Below are positions 31,040 to 40,811 of a DNA stretch of 64,000 nucleotides, piece after piece. Every line of letters starts with the position of its first letter. Within the stretch, counting starts at the first letter, position 1. The stretch is from Methanoregula sp. (GTDB lineage Archaea > Halobacteriota > Methanomicrobia > Methanomicrobiales > Methanospirillaceae): NCBI RefSeq assembly GCF_028712425.1, contig NZ_JAQTQD010000007.1, forward strand, positions 1 to 64,000. Direction: 5' to 3'. Both the position numbers and the translations under genes were made by a program. The notes under the pieces were generated by a model. That model saw only the letters and a list, made by a program, of their open reading frames with translations, did no database searches and had not been told where the DNA came from.

Positions 31040-31579
31040 ATGGTCAGGACGTTTGTCGCGCTGGAGCTCTCCGAAACAGTACGCGGGCAGCTGAAGGAGG
31101 CCCAGGATGTACTGCGGGCCAGTTCGTCCCGGCTTACGTTTGTCGACCCGTCCCTCATCCACATCACCGTGAAGTTTCTGGGCGAAGTGGATGACAAGAT
31201 GCTCGTGCGAATCAAAGATGCCCTGAAGCTGGTACCGTTTCAGCCATTTCCCGTTTCAGCCGGGAACGTGACCGTGAACAACCCGAAACGTCCGCATACC
31301 GTCTGGTGTGCGATCGATGACAAGGGGAATGGCGAACGGCTCCTCTCCCTTGTCGAGGATGCCCTCTCCCCTATGGGATTTCCCCGCGAGAGCCGGAAGT
31401 TCACCCCCCATGCAACGGTGGCACGGGTGAAGTATTCCGATCCTTCGCTCTTCGCGGCCCTCGACCAGCTCAAAGGCCGGAGCTATGGAGAATGTATGGT
31501 CAGCGGCCTGAAACTCAAGAAGAGCACCCTGACCCCCCGGGGCCCGGTGTACGAGGACCTGCTGGAGGTGAACTGGTGA
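31040..31579 (+). CDS. thpR: RNA 2',3'-cyclic phosphodiesterase
   Basis: MVRTFVALELSETVRGQL...HITVKFLGEV...FTPHATVARVK (two HxT motifs). Confidence 0.94.
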   Translation: MVRTFVALELSETVRGQLKEAQDVLRASSSRLTFVDPSLIHITVKFLGEVDDKMLVRIKDALKLVPFQPFPVSAGNVTVNNPKRPHTVWCAIDDKGNGERLLSLVEDALSPMGFPRESRKFTPHATVARVKYSDPSLFAALDQLKGRSYGECMVSGLKLKKSTLTPRGPVYEDLLEVNW

Positions 31580-32955
31580 CCCGGAGTTCTCTGGAAGAGA
31601 CCGTGCTTGCCGGCCTGCGCCCCTCGCAGGAAGAGAAGGACCATGTCTGCGGGATTGGCCAGCGGATCTTGGAGAAGATCCGGCAGAGCGGCAAGGCCGA
31701 GGGGATGGTCGTGGGATCGATCGCCCGGCACACGTGGGTGAAGGGAGACCGCGACCTCGATGTCTTCATGCTGTTCGATCCCTCCCTGACCCGGGAACAA
31801 CTCGAAACCGAAGGGCTGGCACTGGCACGGAGCATTGCAGCGGCGTTCACCGACAACTACCACGAGAAGTATGCTGAGCACCCGTACATCAACGCCACGA
31901 TCGAAGACGTTGACGTGGACCTGGTCCCCTGCTACAAGGTGGAGAGCGCTTCACGGATCCAGAGCGCTGTTGACCGGACGCCGTTCCATACGCGGTACAT
32001 CACGGATAAGATCAACGGGTTGATCGACGATGTCCTCCTCCTCAAGCGTTTCGCCAAGGCCGGCGGGATCTATGGCTCCGACCAGATGACGGAGGGATTC
32101 TCCGGGTATCTCTGCGAGCTCCTCGTCCTGCATTACGGGGGCTTCACCCCTCTCCTGAAGGCCGCTGCCGAATGGAAGCCCCGGACCCTGATCGATGTGG
32201 AGAACCATGTGGCCAAGGAGTTTAACGAACCGCTTGTCATGATCGATCCGGTCGACCCGAAGCGGAATGTCGCAGCCGCGGTCTCGGTCGATCGCATGGC
32301 CGAGTTCGTGGAGCTGGCACGGGGATACCTTGAGTCGCCATCGGCGGCGTTCTTTGAGATGCCGGTGAGTTGTGCCATAACGCGTTCCACGCTGGAAGAC
32401 CTGCTCCGGGATCGCGGGACGAAGTTGTACTCCCTGACCTTCCGGACACCTCCCTATATCGAGGAGATCGTTGTCCCCCAGCTGAAGCGGAGCACCATCG
32501 GGATTGCCGAACATCTGGAACGGAACGGGTTCTCCGTGCACCATGCCCACTATCACATGGGGCTGGAGGAGTGCATGATTCTCATCGAACTGCTGGTGGA
32601 TGATCTCCCCGCGATCCGGAGCCATGCCGGCCCCCCTGTCTGGAACCGGGTGAATGCGGAAAAGTTCCGGACCAAGTATCTCTCGGCCGATCTCCCCGGG
32701 CCGTTCATCAGCGGCGGGAGGTACGAGACCGAAGTGCCCCGGGAGTTCCGCCATGCCGGCGACCTGCTCCGCTCCGAAGGGATGCAGCAGGTGAGCCACG
32801 GGAAACATATCCGGCTCGCGATGGAGAACGGATGGCAGGTCAGGGAAGGCGGGGACTGTTGGAGCCCGGCGTTCTCCGCCTTCATCGCGGTTTTCTTCAA
32901 CCGGCGCTCGCCGCTCGTGCGCCATGCGGCAGGGGCGTGTCTGCCGGAGCGGTGA
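31576..32955 (+). CDS. cca: CCA tRNA nucleotidyltransferase (archaeal class I)
   Basis: VVGSIARHTWVKGDRDLDVFMLFDPSL...TIEDVDVDLVPCYKV; 4-nt overlap with thpR. Confidence 0.95.
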   Translation: MTRSSLEETVLAGLRPSQEEKDHVCGIGQRILEKIRQSGKAEGMVVGSIARHTWVKGDRDLDVFMLFDPSLTREQLETEGLALARSIAAAFTDNYHEKYAEHPYINATIEDVDVDLVPCYKVESASRIQSAVDRTPFHTRYITDKINGLIDDVLLLKRFAKAGGIYGSDQMTEGFSGYLCELLVLHYGGFTPLLKAAAEWKPRTLIDVENHVAKEFNEPLVMIDPVDPKRNVAAAVSVDRMAEFVELARGYLESPSAAFFEMPVSCAITRSTLEDLLRDRGTKLYSLTFRTPPYIEEIVVPQLKRSTIGIAEHLERNGFSVHHAHYHMGLEECMILIELLVDDLPAIRSHAGPPVWNRVNAEKFRTKYLSADLPGPFISGGRYETEVPREFRHAGDLLRSEGMQQVSHGKHIRLAMENGWQVREGGDCWSPAFSAFIAVFFNRRSPLVRHAAGACLPER

Positions 32956-33194
32956 ACGGTTTACTCAGTCTACAGATTGGAGACTGTCGGAAAAGGATAA
33001 TCTCTCTCTCTGGATGCAGATCGGTTTAGATTTGCCGTAGATCTGGAGAAACTTAGCGCCCTTATCACGCTTACAACAGGGATGGGTCAAATCCTCGTAA
33101 CAACATTCTTTTACTGATGATGCAATGGATTAGTTTCTCGGAAGGTGGATCTGTTTCAGTATGCGTGACTCATCCAGTGCCGTTGGAAATATTT

Positions 33195-34193
33195 TTAAAT
33201 TGTGTTCTTTCTAGTTCTTTTAACAATTGAAAATGGAACAAATGCCTTATACTCAGACGGATGTAAGTAATCACAGTTGAGGTCTTTACCTGAAATGAAT
33301 CTAACTTTTGGGTTTGTCTCTCCTGCATTAACGACAAAATACAAGAAATAATTTTTTGTACTTTGACTTCGTTGCCATTGATTTTCTGAAATAAAAAATG
33401 AATAACAGCCATTGGTTACTTGAACAGCCTTTACCTCAATTTTCCTTTCAGAACCATCTTCATTATAGGATAAAATATCATATCCAAAGTCAGGATTAGA
33501 GGAGATTGTAGGATCGATTTTTTTTGCTAATTCAGGTTTTTTTGCTTTAACCAATCTTTTTATCTCAGCATGATACACGATAAATTCAGCACGGGCACCT
33601 AAAGTCGCCCTTGCTTTATTACGGCTGTCAAAATCGATTTGTTTTGATCTGCCATTTTCTCCATCTTTTAGACTTGTTTTTTCCTTTTTCTGGCGTGCCT
33701 TATCAATTGAAAGTGGTTCGGGTATTGGGATCTTGATGTCCGATTCGGAAGGTAGTGAAAGTTCAATTAGCGTAGTTCTGTCTTCTTCCAATGATTTCTC
33801 TAGATCTTGAGTTTTACGTTTAGTGCTGCATCGACCGAATATATTTTCAAACGCTGTCACTAATTCAGGTCGCAATATCCATGGAAAACGGCCATCTTTT
33901 TCATATCCTAAAAAAGGAACATGCCACCATCGAGGCTTTCCGTTTTTCCCCAAGGGAGTTCGCGCACGTGTCTCTTTGATTACGCGTTTACTAAACCGAC
34001 TGATTTGTAAATTAATTGGCCCATGATGTGTATACGATGTCATTGGTACAATTTCTGAAGCTCGAATCTCATGATTTGGGCTTTCATATACTATTTTTAA
34101 AATCTTCATATCTTGTTCTGTGGTCACATCGTTGTTAGTAAGCAGTTCAGTCCAAGCATCAGCATTTATATCCAAAGGATCGTTATAAAACAT
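33195..34193 (-). CDS. DUF3883-domain protein, putative nuclease-like
   Basis: C-terminal GARAEFIVYHAEIKRL...NPDFGYDILSYNEDGSERKIEVKAVQVTNGCYSFFISENQW, typical GYD...IEVK...S.ne. pattern. Confidence 0.75.
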   Translation of the reverse strand: MFYNDPLDINADAWTELLTNNDVTTEQDMKILKIVYESPNHEIRASEIVPMTSYTHHGPINLQISRFSKRVIKETRARTPLGKNGKPRWWHVPFLGYEKDGRFPWILRPELVTAFENIFGRCSTKRKTQDLEKSLEEDRTTLIELSLPSESDIKIPIPEPLSIDKARQKKEKTSLKDGENGRSKQIDFDSRNKARATLGARAEFIVYHAEIKRLVKAKKPELAKKIDPTISSNPDFGYDILSYNEDGSERKIEVKAVQVTNGCYSFFISENQWQRSQSTKNYFLYFVVNAGETNPKVRFISGKDLNCDYLHPSEYKAFVPFSIVKRTRKNTI

Positions 34194-34422
34194 CAGATTT
34201 CACACCATACTTACCAAAAATATTTTTTTATATATCATCAATATTTTGATTTATTTCGCAACCTTTCAACGCTACCAAAATGATTCATCCGGATTTATTT
34301 GTCACATATTCTTCGGATCAAAGAACATCAATGTCGGGTCCATAGCTGAGATTCGAGATGGGTATTCCATCTTTATAACACCAGACTGTGAAATTGAAGT
34401 CTAAATTGAAGTTGCGATTCTT

Positions 34423-34650
34423 CCCCCTCCTCGCTACGCTCGGAGTCGCTCGGGCGCGGCGCCTGTCGGGCCCTCGCTGGGCAAGGGACTGTATGCAAAT
34501 TCTCGTACAGGTAAGTGCGTAGCGCAAAAGTCGGCAGACCTTTTGCGCGTTGGCCTCACAAATTTTATTTTTGTTTTCAAAATTCCGAAAAAATCCTGAA
34601 AAGTTATCTCTCAAAAAATTTTGATAAACATTTTCCAAAATTTTTCCTAC
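34423..34650 (+). repeat. R1 dispersed module, copy A
   Basis: ccccctcctcgc..ggagtcgctcggg...ccctcgctgggcaa...gtcggcagaccttttgcgcgttggcctcacaaattttatttttgttttcaaaattcc; matches 40812-41085. Confidence 0.85.
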
Positions 34651-34796
34651 AAAATTTTTTAAAAAATTTCACAAAAGATTCAACCCAACCTCCCCCATCC
34701 TCTCAAAATATATACATGAATTAAAATAACAAAAAGTACATCAAAACAGGAGATGCACCTTATCGAAGAAAAAATACTAAACATGGAGGCTACCTA

Positions 34797-35321
34797 ATGT
34801 CCCGCGGCCGGTTCCCGGCAAAAGCGCTCGCAGCCGCGATGGAGATTGCGGTGAAACGGGGACTCGTCCGGATGTACGAACGCGGGCCGGGCAGCCTCGC
34901 CACGTTTGCGATCGTTCGCCCGGGGTTGCTTGCCGAGGTCCGGGTCAAACGGTTGCGGCGGATGGATTGCACGAGTGCGTCGCTCAATCGCGATGCAGCG
35001 CAGGAGATCGCGGGCCTGAAAATGTACCCGTCCTGCCCACAGATCTCCCGCGAGCTCTGGGTTGTCTCGCAGGATTATTTCATCCGCTTCTTCCGGATCA
35101 TGGACAACGGGATCCTTGAGTTGAGAAATGATGGCGAGCCCCTGCCGGCCGGTGCCGTGGTGCGGCCTGACCAGATCCCGGGGCCGGTGCGGTTCCTCCG
35201 GCGCCGGAGAAGGGAGTTAAGTGGGATGGCGAAAACCCGGAAGCTGCCCCCGTCTGAGGCTGTCGTCTCCCGAGAATCCGGTTCACAATCGAAGAGCCCT
35301 TCGGACTGTTCGAAGACCTGA
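34797..35321 (+). CDS. Hypothetical protein X (arginine-rich), possible lineage-specific family
   Basis: MSRGRFPAKALAAAMEIAVKRGLVRMYERGPGSLATFAIVRPGLLAEVRV...ISRELWVVSQDYFIRFFRI; C-terminal portion repeated at 40295-40490. Confidence 0.6.
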   Translation: MSRGRFPAKALAAAMEIAVKRGLVRMYERGPGSLATFAIVRPGLLAEVRVKRLRRMDCTSASLNRDAAQEIAGLKMYPSCPQISRELWVVSQDYFIRFFRIMDNGILELRNDGEPLPAGAVVRPDQIPGPVRFLRRRRRELSGMAKTRKLPPSEAVVSRESGSQSKSPSDCSKT

Positions 35322-35640
35322 CTGTCTTCTCATCTCTCAGGTCTGGTGACCTTCGAGTTCTCCAGCTCCAGGTCGGATGACCTGTCGCACATCGCAGAGC
35401 CCTTCGGACTGTTCGAAGACCTGACTGTCTTCTCATCTCTCAGGTCTGGTGACCTTCGAGTTCTCCAGCTCCTGGTCAGATGACCTGTCGCACATTGAAG
35501 AGCCCTTCGGACTGTTCGAAGACCTGACTGTCTTCTCATCTCTCAGGTCTGGTGACCTTCGAGTTCTCCAGCTCCAGGTCAGATGACCTGTCGCACATTG
35601 AAGAGCTCATCGGACACCACACATGCTCCAGGTCAAATGA
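35291..35640. repeat. 103-bp tandem repeat, three near-identical units plus a degenerate fourth
   Basis: Units begin at 35291, 35394, 35497 and (degenerate) 35600; gaagagcccttcggactgttcgaagacctgactgtcttctcatctctcaggtctggtgaccttcgagttctccagctcc... Confidence 0.95.
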
Positions 35641-35649
35641 CTAGCTGCA

Positions 35650-35945
35650 CGTCGGAGACCGATCCTCAGGAGAGCACTCCTTCATCCTGAAAACCGTTTT
35701 CTCAAATCGAGCGTATTTCTTCAATCGAGGGCTATTTTGACCCCCTTTGATTTTCCAGTGATTTTTCAGGAACCGTGAAACTGACTTATTCACATGGATC
35801 ACCTGACATAAACTCCCGGAAACGCTCATTTTGGACTCCGATTTCGAGGGTTTTACGTCGGCAGGCCCAAATTGCGCTAATAGAACCCTAATAGATCGCA
35901 AAAGTCGGTACCGATCGGGCTATAGTGGGGGTATTTCGGCGCCCG
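35650..35945 (+). repeat. R2 dispersed module, copy A
   Basis: ccgttttctcaaatcgagcgtatttcttcaatcgagggctattttgacccc...ggcaggcccaaattgcgctaatagaaccctaatagatc; matches 40440-40745. Confidence 0.92.
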
Positions 35946-36052
35946 GATCACCGGATCCGGGGCTCCCAACAAAAAGATCACCGAAGGGATACCCGGGTCC
36001 CACCCCCCGGATCTTTTATCGTCCGTTATAGCGCAGGTAGTACTGATCGTCC

Positions 36053-38179
36053 ATGCAGACAGACCTCCGGAACATCCTGAATTATTCTCTTGCTGCAAGC
36101 GCTGTTACGCTCATTATCGCGCTCTTACTCATCGCAGGGTGTCTCCAGACCGGTACGCCGGCAGGCATCCCGGCACAGAATGGCACGGGACCGGCAGCGC
36201 CGATCCCTGCCCGGTATGGGGCCGGGGAAATTACCCGGCTTAATCACGAAGCGGAAAAAACCGCCACTGCCTCGCTCGACGCGATCGCTGCCCTTCCCCC
36301 AAAAGAACGTACGGTCGACAACACCCTCCTTGCGTACGACCGGGTGATCTCGGATTACAACGATGCCGTCGGACCCCTCATCCTCATGCGGTATGTGTAC
36401 CCGGATCCTGCCATAGCCGCGGAAGGCAGCAAGGCTGCAACATCCTCCCAAATCTTCCTCAACGGGGTAACGACCCGGCGCGACCTGTACGATGCGCTGA
36501 AGGGCCCGGTGCCACGGACCCCCGATGAATCCCGGCTCTACAACGAAACCCTCCGGGAGTTCGAGCACAACGGGCTTGCACTTCCCGATGACCGGCTCGC
36601 AAAGGTCAGGGCACTGCGGGCAGACCTGAGTGCGCTTGAATCGCAGTACATGTACAACCTGAACAACGACAACTCCACGCTTGAGTTCACGTCGGAGGAA
36701 CTGCGGGGCGTCCCGCCTGCAACGATTGCCGGCTTTAAACAGACACCGCAGGGAACGTATCTCGTCACCACGAAATACCCGGATTACACGGCTGTGATGG
36801 CGAACGCTGAACCGGGCCAGACCCGGAAGAAGATGTACGCTGCCTACTATAACCGGCAGGCAGAGGCGAACACCCCCCTGCTTGAACAGGCGATCGTTCT
36901 CCGCCAGCAGGCTGCACAGGAGCTCGGGTACGCCACGTGGGCCGACTTCCGGCTGGACGGGCGGATGGCAAAAAGCACCGCGAGTGCCATGACGTTCCTC
37001 ACGTCCTTACAGAAACCCCTGCGGGAGAAGACCGCCTTGGAATTTTCCGATCTCCTCGCGATCAAGAACGAGATCGATCCCGGGGCAACGGCGCTCGATC
37101 CCTGGGATATTGCATACCTGCAGGAGATCCAGAAGAAACGGCAGTATAGGTACAGCGACGAGGAGGTGCGGCAATACTTCCCGATGGACAACGCACTTGC
37201 GGGCATGTTCTCGATCTATGGTAACCTCTTTGGCATCCGGTTCGATGAGGTGAAGGGTGCCCCGGTCTGGTCGCCCGAGGTGCGCCTGTTCGCTGTAAGG
37301 AACCTCTCCGACAACGCCACGGTCGGGTACCTGTATCTCGATCTTTATCCCCGTGATGGGAAGGACGGGTGGTTCTCCGAGTCAGAGGTTATCAAAGGAA
37401 GAGAGACCAATGGGTCATACACGGTCCCGGTTGTGGCCATTGTTGCAAATTTCCAGGCCCCGTCGGGGGACCGGCCCTCGCTTTTGACCCCGTATGATCT
37501 GGAGACGCTCTTCCATGAAGGCGGGCATGCCATGCACAGCCTTCTCACGACGGCGCCCTATGGTACGATGTCCGGGACCAGCGTTGAGTGGGATTTCGTC
37601 GAAACCCCCTCGCAGGCCCTTGAGGAGTGGGTCTGGGACCCGCAGGTGCTGGAATCCCTGTCAGGCCACTATACCAATACGTCCCGCAGGATCCCCCCGG
37701 ACCTCCGCGACCGGGTCATTGCCGCACATAAAGCCACGATGGGAAGTAAGTACAGCAGCCGGATGGAGAAATCCCTGGAGGACATGCGCTTCCACACGGC
37801 TTCTGGGCCGGTCAACGTGACCGGCATATGGTACCAGACGTACGAGGAAGTGTGGGGCATACCTCCGCTCGCAGGTACGCACCAGCCGGCATCGTTCGAC
37901 CATGTCATGGACGCGTACGATGCAGGGTATTACAGTTATCTCTGGGCGAAAGTGTACGCCCTGAATATCGCTGACAGGTTCAGCCAGGACGGGATGACCA
38001 ACCAGACCACCGGCATGAAATTCCGGCAGGAGATCCTTGCCCGTGGCAACATGGAGGACGGCAGCGTTCTCCTGAACAATTTCCTTGGGCATGAGCCCGG
38101 GACGGAGGCGTTGTACCGCCAGATCGGGATCACCCGGCCGCAGACCGGGTCCGGGGCCGAAGGACCTCCTCGTTTTTAA
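36053..38179 (+). CDS. M3-family zinc oligopeptidase, lipoprotein
   Basis: LLLIAGC lipobox; HEGGHAMHSLL zinc motif; YDAGYYSYLWAKVYALNIADRF. Confidence 0.9.
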   Translation: MQTDLRNILNYSLAASAVTLIIALLLIAGCLQTGTPAGIPAQNGTGPAAPIPARYGAGEITRLNHEAEKTATASLDAIAALPPKERTVDNTLLAYDRVISDYNDAVGPLILMRYVYPDPAIAAEGSKAATSSQIFLNGVTTRRDLYDALKGPVPRTPDESRLYNETLREFEHNGLALPDDRLAKVRALRADLSALESQYMYNLNNDNSTLEFTSEELRGVPPATIAGFKQTPQGTYLVTTKYPDYTAVMANAEPGQTRKKMYAAYYNRQAEANTPLLEQAIVLRQQAAQELGYATWADFRLDGRMAKSTASAMTFLTSLQKPLREKTALEFSDLLAIKNEIDPGATALDPWDIAYLQEIQKKRQYRYSDEEVRQYFPMDNALAGMFSIYGNLFGIRFDEVKGAPVWSPEVRLFAVRNLSDNATVGYLYLDLYPRDGKDGWFSESEVIKGRETNGSYTVPVVAIVANFQAPSGDRPSLLTPYDLETLFHEGGHAMHSLLTTAPYGTMSGTSVEWDFVETPSQALEEWVWDPQVLESLSGHYTNTSRRIPPDLRDRVIAAHKATMGSKYSSRMEKSLEDMRFHTASGPVNVTGIWYQTYEEVWGIPPLAGTHQPASFDHVMDAYDAGYYSYLWAKVYALNIADRFSQDGMTNQTTGMKFRQEILARGNMEDGSVLLNNFLGHEPGTEALYRQIGITRPQTGSGAEGPPRF

Positions 38180-38268
38180 AAATAAAAAAAAATTTGCATT
38201 CAACCGGGTTGATGTAAAAAACCGGATCGCGATCGGGCGGGACCGGTTACGTTCGCTAAAAGACCCGG

Positions 38269-38460
38269 TAAAACTTTTTGCAGTAACGTCTTGGGAAATT
38301 TTTTTTAACAAGGTCTGGTTGTTCCGGATTTGTTTTTTTAACCAGGGTCGTGATCGCGCCAAAAATTTTTGAGCAAAGTCTGAATAAATTTTTCACGCAT
38401 GGTCTGCTGAAAAAAATATGAGCAGGGTCTGCCCGGAAAATTTTCGAGTAAGGAAGGCAC
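38269..38460. repeat. Degenerate approx. 25-34 bp tandem repeats (AAAATTTTTxAGCAxGGTCTG)
   Basis: Core GGTCTG-like motifs at 38287, 38312, 38346, 38377, 38401, 38426 and 38451, each preceded by an A/T tract. Confidence 0.6.
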
Positions 38461-38527
38461 GGCGGATCTTTGCCTGTACACGGGGGACAGGATAGTTTTA
38501 ATCCAAGAGTTTTCAAACGTTAGCCCT

Positions 38528-40261
38528 ATGAAAGGAGCGCTGAAGATCGGAATCATCCTGACGTGTTTTTTTGTTGCTGTAATCGGGGGATCGCTGGTTT
38601 TCTTACAAACCGGGATCCCTGGAGGGGAGTATCCGATAAATTCCACCGTCTCTACAACGATTGAGCGGACCATCATGCCGGTACCTGTGCCTCCCGGTGC
38701 ACCGGCTCTTCTCCCGCACCAGGTCCCAGACTACTCCGCCAATGGATATGGCCAGTGGCGGTTTGGCGAGGGGCTTGGTTATGAGAAACGACTGGACCTG
38801 ATGCCCGCGGAATATTCCGCAAGCGACGTTGTTCCCGCTGCGCGGCTTCTTAATTATTTTGTCATGACCGATATCCACATCACGGACAAAGAATCTCCGG
38901 GGCAGGTGATCTATTATGGCTATAAGTGGGGGATGATCTCCGGATATTCTCCGGTAATGCTGTATTCAACCCATGTTCTTGATGCCGCAGTCCGGACGGT
39001 AAACGTCCTTCACGAGGAAAAACCGTTTGACTTTGGTATTTTTCTGGGAGACGCGATCAACAGCGGCCAGTACAACGAACTCCGGTGGTATATCGATGTG
39101 CTTGACGGCAAAACGGTAAAACCCGATTCCGGGGTGATGGACGATCCCGTTCCCGGGCCGCTCAATGATTACCAGGACCGGTTCAAGGCAGCCGGTCTGA
39201 ATGCATCGATTCCCTGGTACCAGGCAATCGGCAACCACGATCATTTCTGGATGGGATTGTTCCCGCCGGACAATTACATCAAAAGTACCCTTACCGGTAA
39301 TTCCATCCTCAACATGGGCAATGTCCTCACCAGCAAACTCCGGATACAAAGCCGTGGTTATTATATGGGGGCTGTCGATGGGCGGACTCCCTATGGGGAC
39401 ATTACCGGTGCAGGGAATGTAAGCGAATTTCCGGACGGGCCTCCCACCGTACCTGCGGATCCTGATCGACGGTTCCTTTCACGAAACGAATGGATCAGTG
39501 AATTTTTCCGTACCTCATCGGGCCCGGCAGGACATGGTTTCAGCCAGTCTGACATAACAACGGGATTTGCCTGTTATTCGTTCGAACCGGCATCGGATGT
39601 ACCGGTCAAGGTCATTGTACTCGATGATACCATGAAAGACGAAAATATGCCGGATGGCTCCAGCAACGGATTTGGGTCGCTGGATAAGGAACGGTATGCG
39701 TGGCTGGTCCATGAACTCGATGCGGGCCAGGCTGAAGGAAAGCTCATGATCATTGCAGCACACACACCGGTGGGTGTGGAACTGCCAGAGACCGGCCTGG
39801 GATCGTTGATGGCCTGGGACAAATATGCGGCCGTATCCGATACGGACCTGGTGGCAAAACTTCATACCTATCCCAATCTTCTCCTCTGGATCGCGGGGCA
39901 TCGTCACCAGAACACCATCACCGCGTTTACATCCCCGGATGCAGCCCATCCTGAACTCGGCTTCTGGGAGGTTGAGACGGCATCGTTACGCGAGTTCCCC
40001 CAGCAGTTCCGCACCTTTGAGATTGTCCGCAACAGCGACAATACGGTCTCTATCTTTGCAACCGATGTTGATCCGTCTGTCAGTGAAGGGACTCCTGCTG
40101 CCCTGTCACGGTCCTATGCAATCGCGGCTCACCAGATATTCAATCTCACGACCGATCCCAGTCCGTCCGGTTCGTACAATGCAGAACTGGTCAAGCAGCT
40201 CAGTCCGGAGATGCAGGTGAAGCTCCAGAACTACGGGACTCCGGCAGGCAGGCAGCGCTGA
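38528..40261 (+). CDS. Metallophosphoesterase, signal-anchored
   Basis: FVMTDIHITDKES, GIFLGDAINSG, QAIGNHDHFWMG, AGHRHQN motifs. Confidence 0.88.
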   Translation: MKGALKIGIILTCFFVAVIGGSLVFLQTGIPGGEYPINSTVSTTIERTIMPVPVPPGAPALLPHQVPDYSANGYGQWRFGEGLGYEKRLDLMPAEYSASDVVPAARLLNYFVMTDIHITDKESPGQVIYYGYKWGMISGYSPVMLYSTHVLDAAVRTVNVLHEEKPFDFGIFLGDAINSGQYNELRWYIDVLDGKTVKPDSGVMDDPVPGPLNDYQDRFKAAGLNASIPWYQAIGNHDHFWMGLFPPDNYIKSTLTGNSILNMGNVLTSKLRIQSRGYYMGAVDGRTPYGDITGAGNVSEFPDGPPTVPADPDRRFLSRNEWISEFFRTSSGPAGHGFSQSDITTGFACYSFEPASDVPVKVIVLDDTMKDENMPDGSSNGFGSLDKERYAWLVHELDAGQAEGKLMIIAAHTPVGVELPETGLGSLMAWDKYAAVSDTDLVAKLHTYPNLLLWIAGHRHQNTITAFTSPDAAHPELGFWEVETASLREFPQQFRTFEIVRNSDNTVSIFATDVDPSVSEGTPAALSRSYAIAAHQIFNLTTDPSPSGSYNAELVKQLSPEMQVKLQNYGTPAGRQR

Positions 40262-40294
40262 GGGTGGCAGCGAGCCGGGCCGGATTTTTTTTTC

Positions 40295-40490
40295 GAGCCG
40301 CTGCCGGCCGGGACCGTGGTGCGGCCCGACCAGGTGCCGGGGCCGGTGCGGTACCTCCGGCGCCGCAGACGGGAGCTGGCTGGGAAGGTAAAGACCCGGA
40401 ATCTGCCCGTGGCTGAGGAGGCAACCCTCCAGCCGGAGGTGCAGTCTCCGACGGAGAAGGACCCTCAAGGGAGTACCCACACTCTTTAAA
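40295..40490 (+). pseudogene. C-terminal remnant of gene X
   Basis: EPLPAGTVVRPDQVPGPVRYLRRRRRELAGKVKTRNLPVAEEA vs EPLPAGAVVRPDQIPGPVRFLRRRRRELSGMAKTRKLPPSEA in 34797-35321; no upstream part. Confidence 0.85.
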
Positions 40491-40745
40491 ATCCGTTTTC
40501 TCAAATTGGGCGTATTTCTTCAATCGGGGGTTATTTTGGCCCCTTTTATTTTCACCGCGATTTTTCCATAATAGTGAACCTGACATATTCACCTGGATCA
40601 CCTGACATAAACTTCCGGAAACGCTCATTTTAGGCTCCGATTTTGAGGGTTTTACGACGGCAGGCCCAAATTGCGCTAATAGAACCCTAACAGATCTCAA
40701 AAGTCACCTGCGATCGGGCTATGGGGAGGGTATTCGGGCGGCTGG
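40440..40745 (+). repeat. R2 dispersed module, copy B
   Basis: ccgttttctcaaattgggcgtatttcttcaatcgggggttattttggcccc...ggcaggcccaaattgcgctaatagaaccctaacagatc. Confidence 0.92.
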
Positions 40746-40811
40746 ATCGATGGATCCGGGTGTCCGGGAAGGTTTTTACTGACAATATATTATTATGAAA
40801 ATACGATATCT

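Noticed and set aside
35098-35539. Minus-strand ORFs MRRQSGLRTVRRAL... over the 103-bp repeats
   Set aside because: The two ORFs are the same repeat read twice; unit length is not a multiple of 3, so no stable coding frame.
35291-35640. CRISPR-like array
   Set aside because: Units are contiguous 103-bp repeats without unique spacers and there are no cas genes nearby.
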